Shown here piece after piece: positions 14,173 to 22,779 of a stretch of 24,145 bases of DNA. A program made the translations under genes and the position numbers. The stretch comes from an uncultured Lachnospiraceae bacterium (GTDB taxonomy: Bacteria; Bacillota; Clostridia; Lachnospirales; Lachnospiraceae), in the NCBI GenBank assembly GCA_910584785.1, contig CAJUDX010000048.1:1-24145 (forward strand). The letters are read 5' to 3'. The notes beneath the pieces are model-generated. The model saw only the letters and a program-made list of their open reading frames with translations, was not told where the DNA came from and did no database searches. Every line of letters begins with the position of its first letter. Position 1 is the first letter of the stretch.

Positions 14173-15153
14173 ATGAACGAACAAAAAGATACCGAATTAA
14201 ATATGGAAATTTCTCACGGTGAAGATAACACAGATAACACAGATAATCACCCGGCACCTCAACCAGAAACAGAAAAAAACAACGGCAACAACGATTCTGC
14301 ATCAGAACAGCCAAGCCCTTCCTGGCAGGCAGAACGCCCAAATCCAGAACAGCAGATACCTTCCTGGCAGGGACAGCCACCTTACCCTGGGCAGCAAAAT
14401 TCGGGACAGCCGCCATGCCCAGGGCAACAAAATCCAGGACAGCCGCCATGCCCAGGGCAACAAAATCCAGAACAGCCGCTGCACTCAGGGCAACAAAATC
14501 CGGGACAGCCAAACGCTCCAGGGCAAAACCAACCGCCATTTCCAGAACAGCCTTACCCTGGACAGCAAACTGCCCCATGGCAGAATCAGCAGCCTTACCC
14601 TGGGCAGCAAACCGCTCCATGGCAAAATCAACAATCTTATCCTGGGCAGCAAAATCCAGGACAACCAAATCCAGGGCAGCAAGGGACGCCATGGCAAAAC
14701 CAGCCGTTTCCCAATTTTCAAAACCAAACGATGCAAAGCCCAAATATGCCAAATCCAAACTTTCAAAATGCAAACTTTCAGGGACAGCAGGGAATGAACA
14801 AACCGCCAGTTAATCCTATGGCTGTAACTTCCCTCGTTTTAGGCATTATCTCCCTGCTGGTAAGCTGCTGCTGTTTCCCGGTCGGTTTCATCGTTGGTTT
14901 TGTTTTGGCGATGATTGGACTGGTACTTGCTATTTCTTCAAAAAAGGGAAAGCCCTTCAGCGGATATGCCATTGCCGGACTAATCCTCTCTATCCTGGGA
15001 ATTTGCGAAAGCTTATTTTTATTTCTCAGTTACCTTATCACCGCTAAAATGTTGCAGGACCCGAATATTTCCAATCTAATGAATCAAATGATGGAACAAT
15101 ACGAACGCTCCTTAATACCACAGATGATTTCATCTATTCTTAAAAAAATTTAA
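14173..15153 (+). CDS. Pro/Gly/Gln-repeat membrane protein with DUF4190-like domain
   Basis: A 326-residue protein in three parts. Residues 1-45 are acidic and Asn/Thr-rich. Residues 50-210 are a disordered chain of PGQQ, NPGQP and PWQNQQ(P/S)YPGQQ units. From residue 214 a DUF4190-like region begins with NPMAVTSLVLGIISLLVSCCC, two close membrane spans (about 217-253), a KKGKPFSGYAIAGLILSILG block with a third span (264-290), and a soluble tail. This design is common in Clostridia and usually reads as a disordered arm tethered to a small membrane domain. No enzyme motif is visible and function is unknown. A GGAGG site sets the start. Repeated DNA makes the copy number likely to vary between strains. 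Confidence 0.85.
   Translation: MNEQKDTELNMEISHGEDNTDNTDNHPAPQPETEKNNGNNDSASEQPSPSWQAERPNPEQQIPSWQGQPPYPGQQNSGQPPCPGQQNPGQPPCPGQQNPEQPLHSGQQNPGQPNAPGQNQPPFPEQPYPGQQTAPWQNQQPYPGQQTAPWQNQQSYPGQQNPGQPNPGQQGTPWQNQPFPNFQNQTMQSPNMPNPNFQNANFQGQQGMNKPPVNPMAVTSLVLGIISLLVSCCCFPVGFIVGFVLAMIGLVLAISSKKGKPFSGYAIAGLILSILGICESLFLFLSYLITAKMLQDPNISNLMNQMMEQYERSLIPQMISSILKKI
14385..14670. repeat. coding tandem repeats (PGQQ/PGQP units)
   Basis: Near-identical units such as CCAGGGCAACAAAATCC and CAGCCTTACCCTGG recur with several overlapping periods inside the gene at 14173. Other reading frames across the block are also open because of its composition; they are not genes. Confidence 0.8.
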
Positions 15154-15283
15154 CCTGCCAACAGAAGTTTTCTTTTCCATGATTATTTACAGGAAAAAAC
15201 TATTTTAATATTTTAACTATTTTTAACGATTGCGGCAGAATAAAGCCAATGTCCTATGGAATCTGCTCAAAAGGAAATATTTT

Positions 15284-16438
15284 ATGAAACATCAAGATTT
15301 ACTAAGAGAAACCTATATCGAAATTAACCTCGATCGCATAGAACATAATATCCGTGCCATCCGCGAAATGTGCGGACCCAGCACAAACATCGGCGCCGTA
15401 GTTAAAGCCGACGCCTATGGTCACGGCGCTGTTGCCCTTGCCCCGGTGCTTATGGAAAATGGCGCTGACCTGCTCTGTGTTGCCACGCTCTCGGAAGGGA
15501 TAGAACTAAAGCAGCATTTCCCAAACTACCCTGTTCTGCTGATGGGACTCACCCGAAACGAGTATTTTGACGATGTTTTGCATTATCACCTTATCCAGAC
15601 CATTGATACATTTGAACAGGCAGCAGCTTTAAGCCAATCGGCGGTAAAACATAAGCAAACTGCCCACATTCACATAAAAATCGATACGGGCTTCCACCGT
15701 CTGGGATTTTTGGTGAACGAGGAAAGTATTGACCAGATCGAAGCCATCTCCCATCTGCCAAATATCGTCATAGACGGGATTTTTACCCATCTGGTTCTCC
15801 TGGATAATAAGACAAATGAAGAACAGTTTCAGCTCTTTCTTTCTGTAAAGGAAACACTGGACAACAGAAACATACACATCCCCTGCTGGCACATTGCCGA
15901 CTCTATCGCCGGGGTGGATTATCCGCAGTACCGGATGGATGGAATCCGGGCAGGGGCAATCCTCTACGGGCTGAAGGGCTTTCACAAGGGAGAATTAGAA
16001 CTTCGCCAGGCAATTTCCTTTAAAAGCCGGATTAACCATATCACCCACATCCGGGCAGGTGAAGGGGTCAGCTATGACTTTACCTGGAGAGCCGAAAAGG
16101 ACACACAGATAGCCACCCTGCCTTTTGGTTATGCGGACGGTTATCCACGAAACATGCACGGCAAAGGCTGGGTCACACTCCACGGAAAACGAGTTCCGAT
16201 TGTGGGGGTGATCTGCATGGATCAATGTATGGTTGATTTATACGAAGTCCCAGAAGCCTGCGTCGGCGATGAAGTGATTATCTATGGGGACGGAAGCGCA
16301 AATACAATGAGTATCCAGGAAGCTGCCCTTCTTGCCGAAACAAATAAAAACGATATTGTATCCCGTCTGACCAGGCGCCCTCCCAGGGTTTATACGCGAA
16401 AGGGGGAAATGGTAAAGGTAAGCCATTTCTTTTTATAA
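15284..16438 (+). CDS. alanine/serine racemase family protein (VanT-like pocket)
   Basis: A 384-residue PLP-dependent fold-type III racemase. PLP lysine K41 is in VVKADAYGHG and catalytic Y264 in GEGVSYDFTW. The sites DTGFHRLGF, HIADSIAG, GIRAG and VICMDQ are present, and the length is normal for a stand-alone racemase. By hand alignment the classical TINYEV segment is TNKNDIVSRL here, placing Asn356 where alanine racemases have the pocket Tyr; VanT serine racemases carry Asn there with a similar (N)E-LSRL context. I therefore allow D-serine as well as D-alanine production. Start: AAAAGGAAAT upstream of ATG 15284; a start at 15230 lacks a site. It shares little sequence with the racemase at 239 beyond family motifs, so it is not a recent duplicate. 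Confidence 0.93.
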   Translation: MKHQDLLRETYIEINLDRIEHNIRAIREMCGPSTNIGAVVKADAYGHGAVALAPVLMENGADLLCVATLSEGIELKQHFPNYPVLLMGLTRNEYFDDVLHYHLIQTIDTFEQAAALSQSAVKHKQTAHIHIKIDTGFHRLGFLVNEESIDQIEAISHLPNIVIDGIFTHLVLLDNKTNEEQFQLFLSVKETLDNRNIHIPCWHIADSIAGVDYPQYRMDGIRAGAILYGLKGFHKGELELRQAISFKSRINHITHIRAGEGVSYDFTWRAEKDTQIATLPFGYADGYPRNMHGKGWVTLHGKRVPIVGVICMDQCMVDLYEVPEACVGDEVIIYGDGSANTMSIQEAALLAETNKNDIVSRLTRRPPRVYTRKGEMVKVSHFFL

Positions 16439-16460
16439 TTTACTGTTTTTGTAAATTATA
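16434..16460 (+). terminator. AT-rich perfect hairpin overlapping the racemase stop
   Basis: TATAATTTAC (16434-16443) and GTAAATTATA (16451-16460) are perfect inverted repeats around TGTTTTT. The stem is AT-rich and lacks a T-run after it, so it may be a weak terminator or an mRNA end stabiliser. Confidence 0.4.
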
Positions 16461-16463
16461 AGC

Positions 16464-16492
16464 TTGTGTTTCTTGTCAAATCTTGTTATACT
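16464..16492 (+). promoter_or_regulatory. promoter of a candidate small RNA
   Basis: TTGTGT (16464-16469), 17 bases, TATACT (16487-16492), pointing away from the racemase stop. No coding gene follows on this strand before the strong terminator at 16613-16649. Confidence 0.55.
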
Positions 16493-16498
16493 TCGCAT

Positions 16499-16655
16499 CT
16501 TTTATCATTTCCTTATCGGCAAGTGTAATTGCTTATTACATCTGCAAGTGGTTTGACGGAAATGGGTAGACGGTAGCAAACCTAAACGGTTGACTTCTCC
16601 GAAAAAGAAGAAGAATCCCCAAAAGTATTCCACGTGCTTTTGGGGATTCGTTCTT
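16499..16655 (+). ncRNA. candidate structured small RNA of unknown class
   Basis: An expected transcript of about 155 bases bounded by a promoter and a strong terminator. Internal pairings visible by eye: TGTAAT/ATTACA (about 16527-16546), GGTTTG/CAAACC (about 16551-16583) enclosing an unpaired purine-rich GGAAATGGGTAGACGG stretch, ATTTCC (about 16508) able to reach GGAAAT (about 16560), and a repeated GCAAGTG. There is no ribosome site and no convincing frame. It does not show the SRP RNA tetraloop region, a T-box, or tmRNA/RNase P cores that I could recognise. It could be a known sRNA family that I cannot name, or new. Confidence 0.5.
16613..16649. terminator. strong bidirectional intrinsic terminator
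   Basis: GAATCCCCAAAAG (16613-16625) and CTTTTGGGGATTC (16637-16649) form a perfect 13-bp stem. It is followed by GTTCTTTTTG on the plus strand and TTCTTCTTTTTC on the minus strand, so it can end the small RNA on one side and the opp/LD-carboxypeptidase operon on the other. Confidence 0.85.
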
Positions 16656-16742
16656 TTTGTACTTATGAATTGCTCGCATCTTTTTGCTCATTGAGATTTT
16701 AGCATATGCAAACCTTAATTGCAATATACCCAGAAAATTTTT

Positions 16743-17741
16743 TTATTTGCGCAAAAACCGCACATTTCTTGCCTCCGCGTCCATTAAGCACCACGCCCCC
16801 ATGGGCAGGGTTCCGGTAACGGCGCGGTGACCACAGCGAAGCCCTGCAAGCACAGGGATCTTCTTCGAGGAAAACCGATCCCGCAGAAGTTCTTCCACCT
16901 TATAGCTTTCCTCATACTTATTTTCACATTCATTAAAATCGCCGAATAAAATCCCTTCCGCCTGGTCAAAGATCCCGGCATTTTCCATCTGTGCAAAATA
17001 CATATCCAGGGAAGCCACCTGTTCGGACACATCTTCCAGAAACAAAATCTTCCCCCGCACATCCGGCTGATAAAAGGTTCCCAGTGTGCGGGCAAACACC
17101 GTGACATTGCCCCCAACCAGCCGTCCCTGTGCTTTTCCCGGAACAATCACTTCCAGTTCATCTCCCACAGGATTTTTAAATTCCAGTTCCTTCCAGTCTG
17201 CAAATACTGCCTGTTCAAGCGACGACCTCGTATAATCATCCATCGGCGGATCAACCATATTCGTCGATGCCATCGGCCCATGGTAGGTCACAAAGCCGCA
17301 TGTCTGGTTGATCCAGTTTAAGATATTGGTAAGATCCGAAAATCCCAAGAAAATCTTTGGATTTTGGGCAATGATTTCTTTATCCAGAAACGGCATCACC
17401 TGTGCGCTTCCATAGCCGCCCCTCGCACAGATAATCCCCTTAATCTCCGGGTCAGAAAACATCCGGTGAATATCTTCTGCCCGGCTTTCGGGCCTTCCTG
17501 CCAGGTAAAAAGTTTCCAGATACCCCTTCACTCCCGCCCATTTCCGGTGATCTCCTTCCTTAAAATGTTCCATAACCCATCCGTCCTGTTCCATCCGCGA
17601 ACCCACTTCCACCTTAAGCCCAAGTTTTTCGACCGCCTTCACGCAAAGCTCGATCCGCTCCTTAGAAACAGGAAAGGCCGGTGCAACCAGCCCGACCTTA
17701 TCGCCCCGCTTTAGTGGTTCGGGGTAAATGATTTCCTGCAT
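16743..17741 (-). CDS. LD-carboxypeptidase (peptidase family S66)
   Basis: A 332-residue serine peptidase of the LdcA/MccF family, which cleaves the L,D bond before the terminal D-amino acid of murein tetrapeptides, or related amide bonds. The Ser-Glu-His triad is visible: S135 in LGFSDLTN, E236 in LFLEDVSEQ, H305 in RCGHRAVTG; ARGGYGSAQ (106-114), YHGPMAS and GRLVGGN are also typical. It has no signal peptide, so it acts in the cytoplasm. It is last in a minus-strand run after oppA (63-base gap) and ends before the bidirectional terminator. The context suggests it trims imported wall peptides; a peptide-antibiotic self-immunity role like MccF is an alternative. Confidence 0.9.
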   Translation of the reverse strand: MQEIIYPEPLKRGDKVGLVAPAFPVSKERIELCVKAVEKLGLKVEVGSRMEQDGWVMEHFKEGDHRKWAGVKGYLETFYLAGRPESRAEDIHRMFSDPEIKGIICARGGYGSAQVMPFLDKEIIAQNPKIFLGFSDLTNILNWINQTCGFVTYHGPMASTNMVDPPMDDYTRSSLEQAVFADWKELEFKNPVGDELEVIVPGKAQGRLVGGNVTVFARTLGTFYQPDVRGKILFLEDVSEQVASLDMYFAQMENAGIFDQAEGILFGDFNECENKYEESYKVEELLRDRFSSKKIPVLAGLRCGHRAVTGTLPMGAWCLMDAEARNVRFLRK

Positions 17742-17804
17742 AACGCATCCTTTCTTCTGCGGCAGAACAAAAATCCTGCTTCTGCCGCAACTATCCGGTT
17801 AAAA

Positions 17805-19514
17805 TTATTCCACAGAAACACATCTGAACAATGGATGTGCGCCAAAGTCTACCGTAAAGCCCTTTACATGCGGCTTGGATAATACCATAGTATTCCGGTA
17901 GTACAAAGGAAGTACCGGCATTTCATCCATTAAGATCTGCTCGCACTCGGTAAAGATTTCCATACGTTCATTGTTATCTGCGCTTGCTGCTGCCTTATTT
18001 AACAGCTCGTCATATTTTAAAGCAGCATCGCTCTGCCAGCGGCATTCCTTTTCCATACGTCCTTTGTTAAAGATATTTAATACGGAATTTGGGTCTAAGT
18101 AATCCCCGGTCCAGCCGTCAAATGCAATATCAAAGTTTCCTGCGCCGTGCTCATCCCAGTAAACCTTGGACTCAAAGGTAACGATCTCGCACTCTACGCC
18201 TAAGCTTTCCTTCCACATTGCCTGCATAACCTGTGCCTTATCCTTATTTTCCTGGGTATTGGTAATAATAAACTGTAAGGTAGGCAGACCTTCGCCGTTT
18301 GGATAACCGGCATCAGAAAGAAGCTGCTTTGCTGCCTCTACATCCTCTTTAATTAATTCTGCACCGACTTTTTCGCGAAACGGGGTGGTATCGTCGCCGT
18401 AGGGGATTCCATAAGGAACGAAGGCAAATGCGGACTTGGGCTTGGAAGGAACTGCCACGTCATTTACCGTATTTCTTACAATCGCCATGGACAGCGCCTT
18501 TCTTACCTCCGGCGTCATATAGTCTTTTGAGCAGTTAAAGTCAAAATAAGACGTTCCGATTAAGTCATGGGCACTCAGTTCTTCGCTTCCCTGATACTGT
18601 GCCATCGCCTGTGTTCCCACAGAATTTCCAATCATAACATCGATATCGCCTGCATTATAAGCGGACAATGCAGCCTCGGCCTGCTCGATAATAGCAATTT
18701 CCACACTATCCAGCTTAACATTTGCCGCATCATAATATTCTGGGTTCTTTACCAGGGTGTAGCCGGCCTGCGGCTTGATTTCCTGGAGCATAAACGGACC
18801 ATTGCAGACATAAGTATCTGCGCTCTTTACCCAGGAATCCGATCCCTCAACCACATCTTTCTTTACCGGTGCCCAGTTTGCTGAAGCGGTCAGGCTGATA
18901 AAGTAAGCGGTCGGGTTCTTTAAGGTTACTTCCAGTGTCTTATCATCTACGGCCTTCACACCGACTTCATCTGCGGAGCACTCGCCGTTGTTGTATTCCT
19001 CTGCATTGACAATATCAAACAGGTTCCAGGCAGCCGGAGAAGCCAGCTCAGCGTCCAGCTCACGCTTCCAGGAATATTCAAAGTCAGCAGCCGTCAGAGC
19101 AGAGCCGTCCGACCATTTTAAGCCGTCCCTCAGGGTAAAGGTATAAACCAGACCGTCATCCGAAACCGTATGGCTCTCTGCCATTGCCGGCTCTACATTG
19201 CTCCCGTCATCCGAAAAACGGTATAAGCCGTTAAACAGGTTTAAAAGCACTGCCGATGACTTATTATAGTTGCACATCCCCGGATCTAAGGTTTCCGGCT
19301 CCGCATCGATCGCATAGACCATACTATTTCCGCGATCCGCTGTTTCCTCCGGTGCTGCTGCTTCCTCACCGCCTTCTGCCTGGGAGCCAGTCTCAGAACC
19401 AGCAGCCGTCGTCGTGTCAGCTGTTGTTGGCGCCGTCGAACCGCCGCCGCAGCCAGCAAGTAAAGAAGCTGTCATCACAGCAGCCAGAGCCATTGATAAC
19501 CATCTTTTTCTCAT
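17805..19514 (-). CDS. oppA: oligopeptide ABC transporter substrate-binding lipoprotein
   Basis: A 569-residue family-5 solute-binding protein. The lipoprotein signal peptide MRKRWLSMALAAVMTASLLA ends in lipobox LAGC with C22 as the lipid anchor. A Thr/Ala/Glu-rich linker follows to about residue 65, then AEPETLDPGMCNYNKSSAVLLNLFNGLYR, a standard family-5 start, and TFTLRDGLKWSDGSALTAADFEYSWKRE. It captures peptides outside the membrane and passes them to OppBC. The ribosome site is GGAGG. A hairpin at 19547-19577 separates it from oppF, typical where the binding protein is made in excess. The binding protein being last rather than first is a less common order. Confidence 0.93.
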   Translation of the reverse strand: MRKRWLSMALAAVMTASLLAGCGGGSTAPTTADTTTAAGSETGSQAEGGEEAAAPEETADRGNSMVYAIDAEPETLDPGMCNYNKSSAVLLNLFNGLYRFSDDGSNVEPAMAESHTVSDDGLVYTFTLRDGLKWSDGSALTAADFEYSWKRELDAELASPAAWNLFDIVNAEEYNNGECSADEVGVKAVDDKTLEVTLKNPTAYFISLTASANWAPVKKDVVEGSDSWVKSADTYVCNGPFMLQEIKPQAGYTLVKNPEYYDAANVKLDSVEIAIIEQAEAALSAYNAGDIDVMIGNSVGTQAMAQYQGSEELSAHDLIGTSYFDFNCSKDYMTPEVRKALSMAIVRNTVNDVAVPSKPKSAFAFVPYGIPYGDDTTPFREKVGAELIKEDVEAAKQLLSDAGYPNGEGLPTLQFIITNTQENKDKAQVMQAMWKESLGVECEIVTFESKVYWDEHGAGNFDIAFDGWTGDYLDPNSVLNIFNKGRMEKECRWQSDAALKYDELLNKAAASADNNERMEIFTECEQILMDEMPVLPLYYRNTMVLSKPHVKGFTVDFGAHPLFRCVSVE

Positions 19515-19546
19515 AATTGTTTCCTCCTGTTTTTTTCATTTATCGC

Positions 19547-19577
19547 AAAAGCGGCAGACGCCGCCTGGTGCGCTTTT
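19547..19577 (-). promoter_or_regulatory. intercistronic hairpin between oppF and oppA
   Basis: AAAAGCG (19547-19553) pairs with CGCTTTT (19571-19577), with an inner GGC/GCC. It is followed by a long T-run only on the plus strand; on the minus strand the stem ends CTTTTGCG. It is more likely an mRNA-processing or stability stem, or a weak attenuator, than a full stop for the operon. Confidence 0.45.
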
Positions 19578-19639
19578 TTATTTTTTCTTATTCCCTTATC
19601 CTGCATTACGGCATAAAAGAATAGAAAACTCACAGTACC

Positions 19640-20623
19640 CTAAAGCAAATGACATGCCACATAATGCATTTCATTGACCTTTTTCAGTTCCGGCTTGGAC
19701 TGCCTGCACACATCCTTTACATAGGCACAGCGTGAACAGAACGGGCACTCATCCTTGGGATTGATCGGCGAAAGCACATCCCCTTCCAGCACAATCCTCT
19801 GACTTGCTGCTGCCAGATCCGGGTCGGCAATCGGCTCTGCCGAAATCAATGCTTTTGTATAGGGGTGAAGCATGTTTTCATACAATTCATCAGCCTGCGC
19901 ATATTCGAGAAGATTTCCCAGATACATTACCCCGACCTGGTTGGAAATATGGCGAACCATTGCCAAATCATGGGAGATAAACAGATAGGTAAACTTATAC
20001 CTCTCCTGAAGTTCCTCCAAAATATTGATAATCTGCGCCTGAATCGAAACATCCAGCGCCGAAATCGGCTCGTCGCAGACGATGAACTCCGGTTCAGCCG
20101 CCAGGGCGCGGGCAATACCGATTCTCTGCCGCTGTCCACCGGAAAACTCGTGCGGATAACGGTTGATATGGTCAGGCTTTAAGCCCACCAGTTCCACCAG
20201 TTCGCGAACCCTGTCCCCGACATCCTTTCCCTGCTTTAATTTCATAAACCGAATCGGTTCGGCAATAATATCCATAACATTTTTGCGCGGATCAAGCGAG
20301 GTATAGGGGTCCTGGAAAATCATCTGCATCTTCCGCCGAAATGCCTGCATCTCCTTATCATTCAGCCTTGTAATCTCCGCGCCCTGGTAAAGAATCTGCC
20401 CGTCCGTCGGTTCATAAAGCTTAAGCACAGTCCGACCAATGGTGGTCTTTCCGCACCCGGATTCCCCCACCAGCCCCATCGTTTCTCCCTTGGCAATGGA
20501 GAACGATACATCATCCACAGCCTTTAAGATATTCGGCTTCTGAAACCACCCGGACTTTAATTCAAAATACTTCTTTAAGTTCTTTACCTCCAGACAAGTT
20601 TCCCGGTTACTGCTAATACTCAT
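19640..20623 (-). CDS. oppF: oligopeptide ABC transporter ATPase OppF
   Basis: A 327-residue ATP-binding subunit. Walker A GESGCGKT (53-60), Q-loop FQDPYTSLDPR, signature SGGQRQR (161-167), Walker B FIVCDE (180-185) and switch His in FISHDLAMVRHI. The C-terminal tail PFCSRCAYVKDVCRQ carries the Cys cluster usual in Opp/Dpp ATPases. Its ATG overlaps the oppD stop by four bases (ATGA). It pairs with OppD to power uptake. Confidence 0.95.
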   Translation of the reverse strand: MSISSNRETCLEVKNLKKYFELKSGWFQKPNILKAVDDVSFSIAKGETMGLVGESGCGKTTIGRTVLKLYEPTDGQILYQGAEITRLNDKEMQAFRRKMQMIFQDPYTSLDPRKNVMDIIAEPIRFMKLKQGKDVGDRVRELVELVGLKPDHINRYPHEFSGGQRQRIGIARALAAEPEFIVCDEPISALDVSIQAQIINILEELQERYKFTYLFISHDLAMVRHISNQVGVMYLGNLLEYAQADELYENMLHPYTKALISAEPIADPDLAAASQRIVLEGDVLSPINPKDECPFCSRCAYVKDVCRQSKPELKKVNEMHYVACHLL

Positions 20624-21693
20624 GACAGCTTCACCCCGCCTTCTTTTTCCTTACCCTGTGCCTTAAGCTTCTCTGCTGGTTTACGATTTGCCAGATCAGG
20701 AACCTCCTTTAAGTTCTTCTTCACCTGCGGATGGTGAAGCCAGCAGGCGCTCTTATGCCCTTCCTCGACCTCGCCCAGTTCCGGCTGATAAGCATGGCAG
20801 AGTTTCATCGCATAGGGACAGCGGGCAGCAAACGGACAGCCGACTGGGGGATTTAACAAATCCGGCGGTGTCCCGAAAATCGGCACCAATTTCTCCCCGT
20901 TTGCCTTGGGGATGGACTCCAACAGCCCTTTCGTATAGGGATGGGCCGTCCGGTAAAAGATATCCCGCACATCCCCCTCTTCCACGATAATTCCACCGTA
21001 CATCACAATCACCCTTGTGCACATACTGGCAATCACTCCCAAATCATGGGTAATTAAAATCAGGGACATAGCGTACTGCTCCCGCATCTTCTGCATCAGT
21101 TCCAGAATCTGCGCCTGGATCGTTACATCCAGCGCCGTCGTCGGCTCATCGGCAATTAAAAGCTTGGGATTGCAGGCAATAGCAATGGCAATCATCACCC
21201 TCTGCCGCATCCCACCCGACAACTCATGGGGATACTGACGGATTCGTTTTTCCGGTGCAGGAATCCCCACCTGGTTCAATACCTCAAGCGCCCTCTCCTG
21301 AGCCTGGGCTTTACTCATCTTCAAATGCCGCCTTAGCGGACCGCAAATCTGTTCGCCAATCGTAAACAAAGGGTTTAAACTGGTCATAGGGTCCTGGAAA
21401 ATCATGGAAATCTCATTGCCCTGGTATTTTCGCATCTCCTTTACAGATTTCTTCGCCAGATCCTCACCGTCAAACATAATCTCGTCCACGTTTAAGTCGG
21501 CATTGTCCTCCAGAAGATGCATAATAGAAAGCATACTCACCGATTTTCCGCACCCGGACTCGCCCACGATGCCCAGCCTTTCGCCGCGATCCACATAAAA
21601 ACTTACGCCCCGGACCGCCTGCACATAACCGTCGCCCGTGTGAAATCCTGTCTTTAAATTTTTAATTTGAAGTAAAACATTATCCGAAGTCAA
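20620..21693 (-). CDS. oppD: oligopeptide ABC transporter ATPase OppD
   Basis: A 357-residue ATP-binding subunit. Walker A GESGCGKS (44-51), FQDPMTSLNPL, signature LSGGMRQR (158-165), Walker B LLIADE (178-183), and the C-terminal Cys-rich segment CPFAARCPYAMKLC. The start codon is TTG (21691-21693) with GGAG seven bases upstream, and the protein then begins TSDNVLLQIKNLKTGF as in the family. After about residue 320 the tail becomes a Lys/Glu-rich extension. It lies 94 bases after oppC and is coupled to oppF. Confidence 0.94.
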   Translation of the reverse strand: MTSDNVLLQIKNLKTGFHTGDGYVQAVRGVSFYVDRGERLGIVGESGCGKSVSMLSIMHLLEDNADLNVDEIMFDGEDLAKKSVKEMRKYQGNEISMIFQDPMTSLNPLFTIGEQICGPLRRHLKMSKAQAQERALEVLNQVGIPAPEKRIRQYPHELSGGMRQRVMIAIAIACNPKLLIADEPTTALDVTIQAQILELMQKMREQYAMSLILITHDLGVIASMCTRVIVMYGGIIVEEGDVRDIFYRTAHPYTKGLLESIPKANGEKLVPIFGTPPDLLNPPVGCPFAARCPYAMKLCHAYQPELGEVEEGHKSACWLHHPQVKKNLKEVPDLANRKPAEKLKAQGKEKEGGVKLS

Positions 21694-21787
21694 AACTGCT
21701 CTCCTAACTCTTCTATCATATCAAAGAAATGGTTATTGTCTGCATGGTTTACCGCAGCAGGAAATTTTTTTCAAACAAACCTGCCAG

Positions 21788-22750
21788 CTACTTCTTTAAT
21801 CTCGGGTCCAGTGCATCCCTGAGTCCATCGCCGATAAAATTCAGCGCAAAAATCGTAAGGCTGATCGCCGCCGCCGGGAAGAACATCTGATACGGGCAGG
21901 TGAATAAATATTCAATCGCATCATTTGCCAGGGTTCCCCAGCTTGCCTGCGGCACCTGAATCCCAATCCCCAAAAAGCTTAAAAAAGCTTCCTGGAAAAT
22001 GGCACTTGGAATTAAAAAAGTCACCGTAACAATAATGGTACCGATACTGTTCGGGATTAAATGGTGAATTAAAATCTGCCACTTGTTCAGCCCGCACACC
22101 TTCGCTGCCAGGGCAAAGTCCTGTTCCCGAAGCGTAAGAATCTGCCCGCGCACCATACGCGCCGTTGTAATCCAGAAGGTCAGACACATCGCAAGGAGGA
22201 TGCTGCTCATGGTATTGCCCAAAAACATCATAATTAAAATCAGGTAAATCAAACTGGGAATCCCCGAAAGAATATCCACAATCCGCATCATAATCAAATC
22301 TGCCGTCCCGCCGAAATACCCGGCAATTCCGCCGTAGAGCACGCCGATAATCATATTGACAAAGGCGGCAGTAAAGCCGATGGTCAGCGAAATCCTTGCG
22401 CCGTACATGGTGCGGATAAAAATATCCCTGCCCATCTTATCCGTGCCGAACCAGTGCTCTTTACTCGGCCATTCCAAAAGATGATAAAAATCCGTCTGCG
22501 CATAATCATAGGGAGAAAAAATCGGCGCAAATACCGCAAATACCATCATCAAAAACAAAACCACCAGCCCGAACATCGCCAGCTTGTCCTTCTTTAGCCT
22601 GCCCCAGACCATCTTCACATAGGACTGGCTTTTTCGGGCAATTACATCCTTTTCTTTCTCCGCCTCGCTTAACGGCTCTAAAAGTTCCATGGGAATATCC
22701 GTTCCCACGGGAAAGCGGCCTGTCCCGGTTCCTGCACTTATCTCTGTCAT
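21788..22750 (-). CDS. oppC: oligopeptide ABC transporter permease OppC
   Basis: A 320-residue inner subunit of the channel. A 45-residue cytoplasmic N-terminus leads into the first span (LAMFGLVVLFLMMVFAVF), then the hallmark WFGTDKMGRDIFIRTMYGAR and a five-span permease core. The EAA-type coupling loop for the ATPases is near VCGLNKWQILIHHLIPN, followed by EAFLSFLGIGIQ. Normal for the family. It lies 29 bases after oppB. Confidence 0.94.
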   Translation of the reverse strand: MTEISAGTGTGRFPVGTDIPMELLEPLSEAEKEKDVIARKSQSYVKMVWGRLKKDKLAMFGLVVLFLMMVFAVFAPIFSPYDYAQTDFYHLLEWPSKEHWFGTDKMGRDIFIRTMYGARISLTIGFTAAFVNMIIGVLYGGIAGYFGGTADLIMMRIVDILSGIPSLIYLILIMMFLGNTMSSILLAMCLTFWITTARMVRGQILTLREQDFALAAKVCGLNKWQILIHHLIPNSIGTIIVTVTFLIPSAIFQEAFLSFLGIGIQVPQASWGTLANDAIEYLFTCPYQMFFPAAAISLTIFALNFIGDGLRDALDPRLKK

Positions 22751-22779
22751 TCTATCGCCCTCATTTTTCTTTGCTTTAC

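Noticed and set aside
14385..14670. CRISPR-like array
   Set aside because: Repeats are adjacent, in-frame and without unique spacers of constant length, and no cas genes are present.
14153..14773. 206-codon minus-strand frame and other frames across the repeat block
   Set aside because: They are open because of the repeated Pro/Gly/Gln coding DNA and have no ribosome site or sensible domain.
16536..16724. 62-codon minus-strand frame over the small RNA and terminator
   Set aside because: It crosses the strong bidirectional terminator stem and has no ribosome site or conserved motif.
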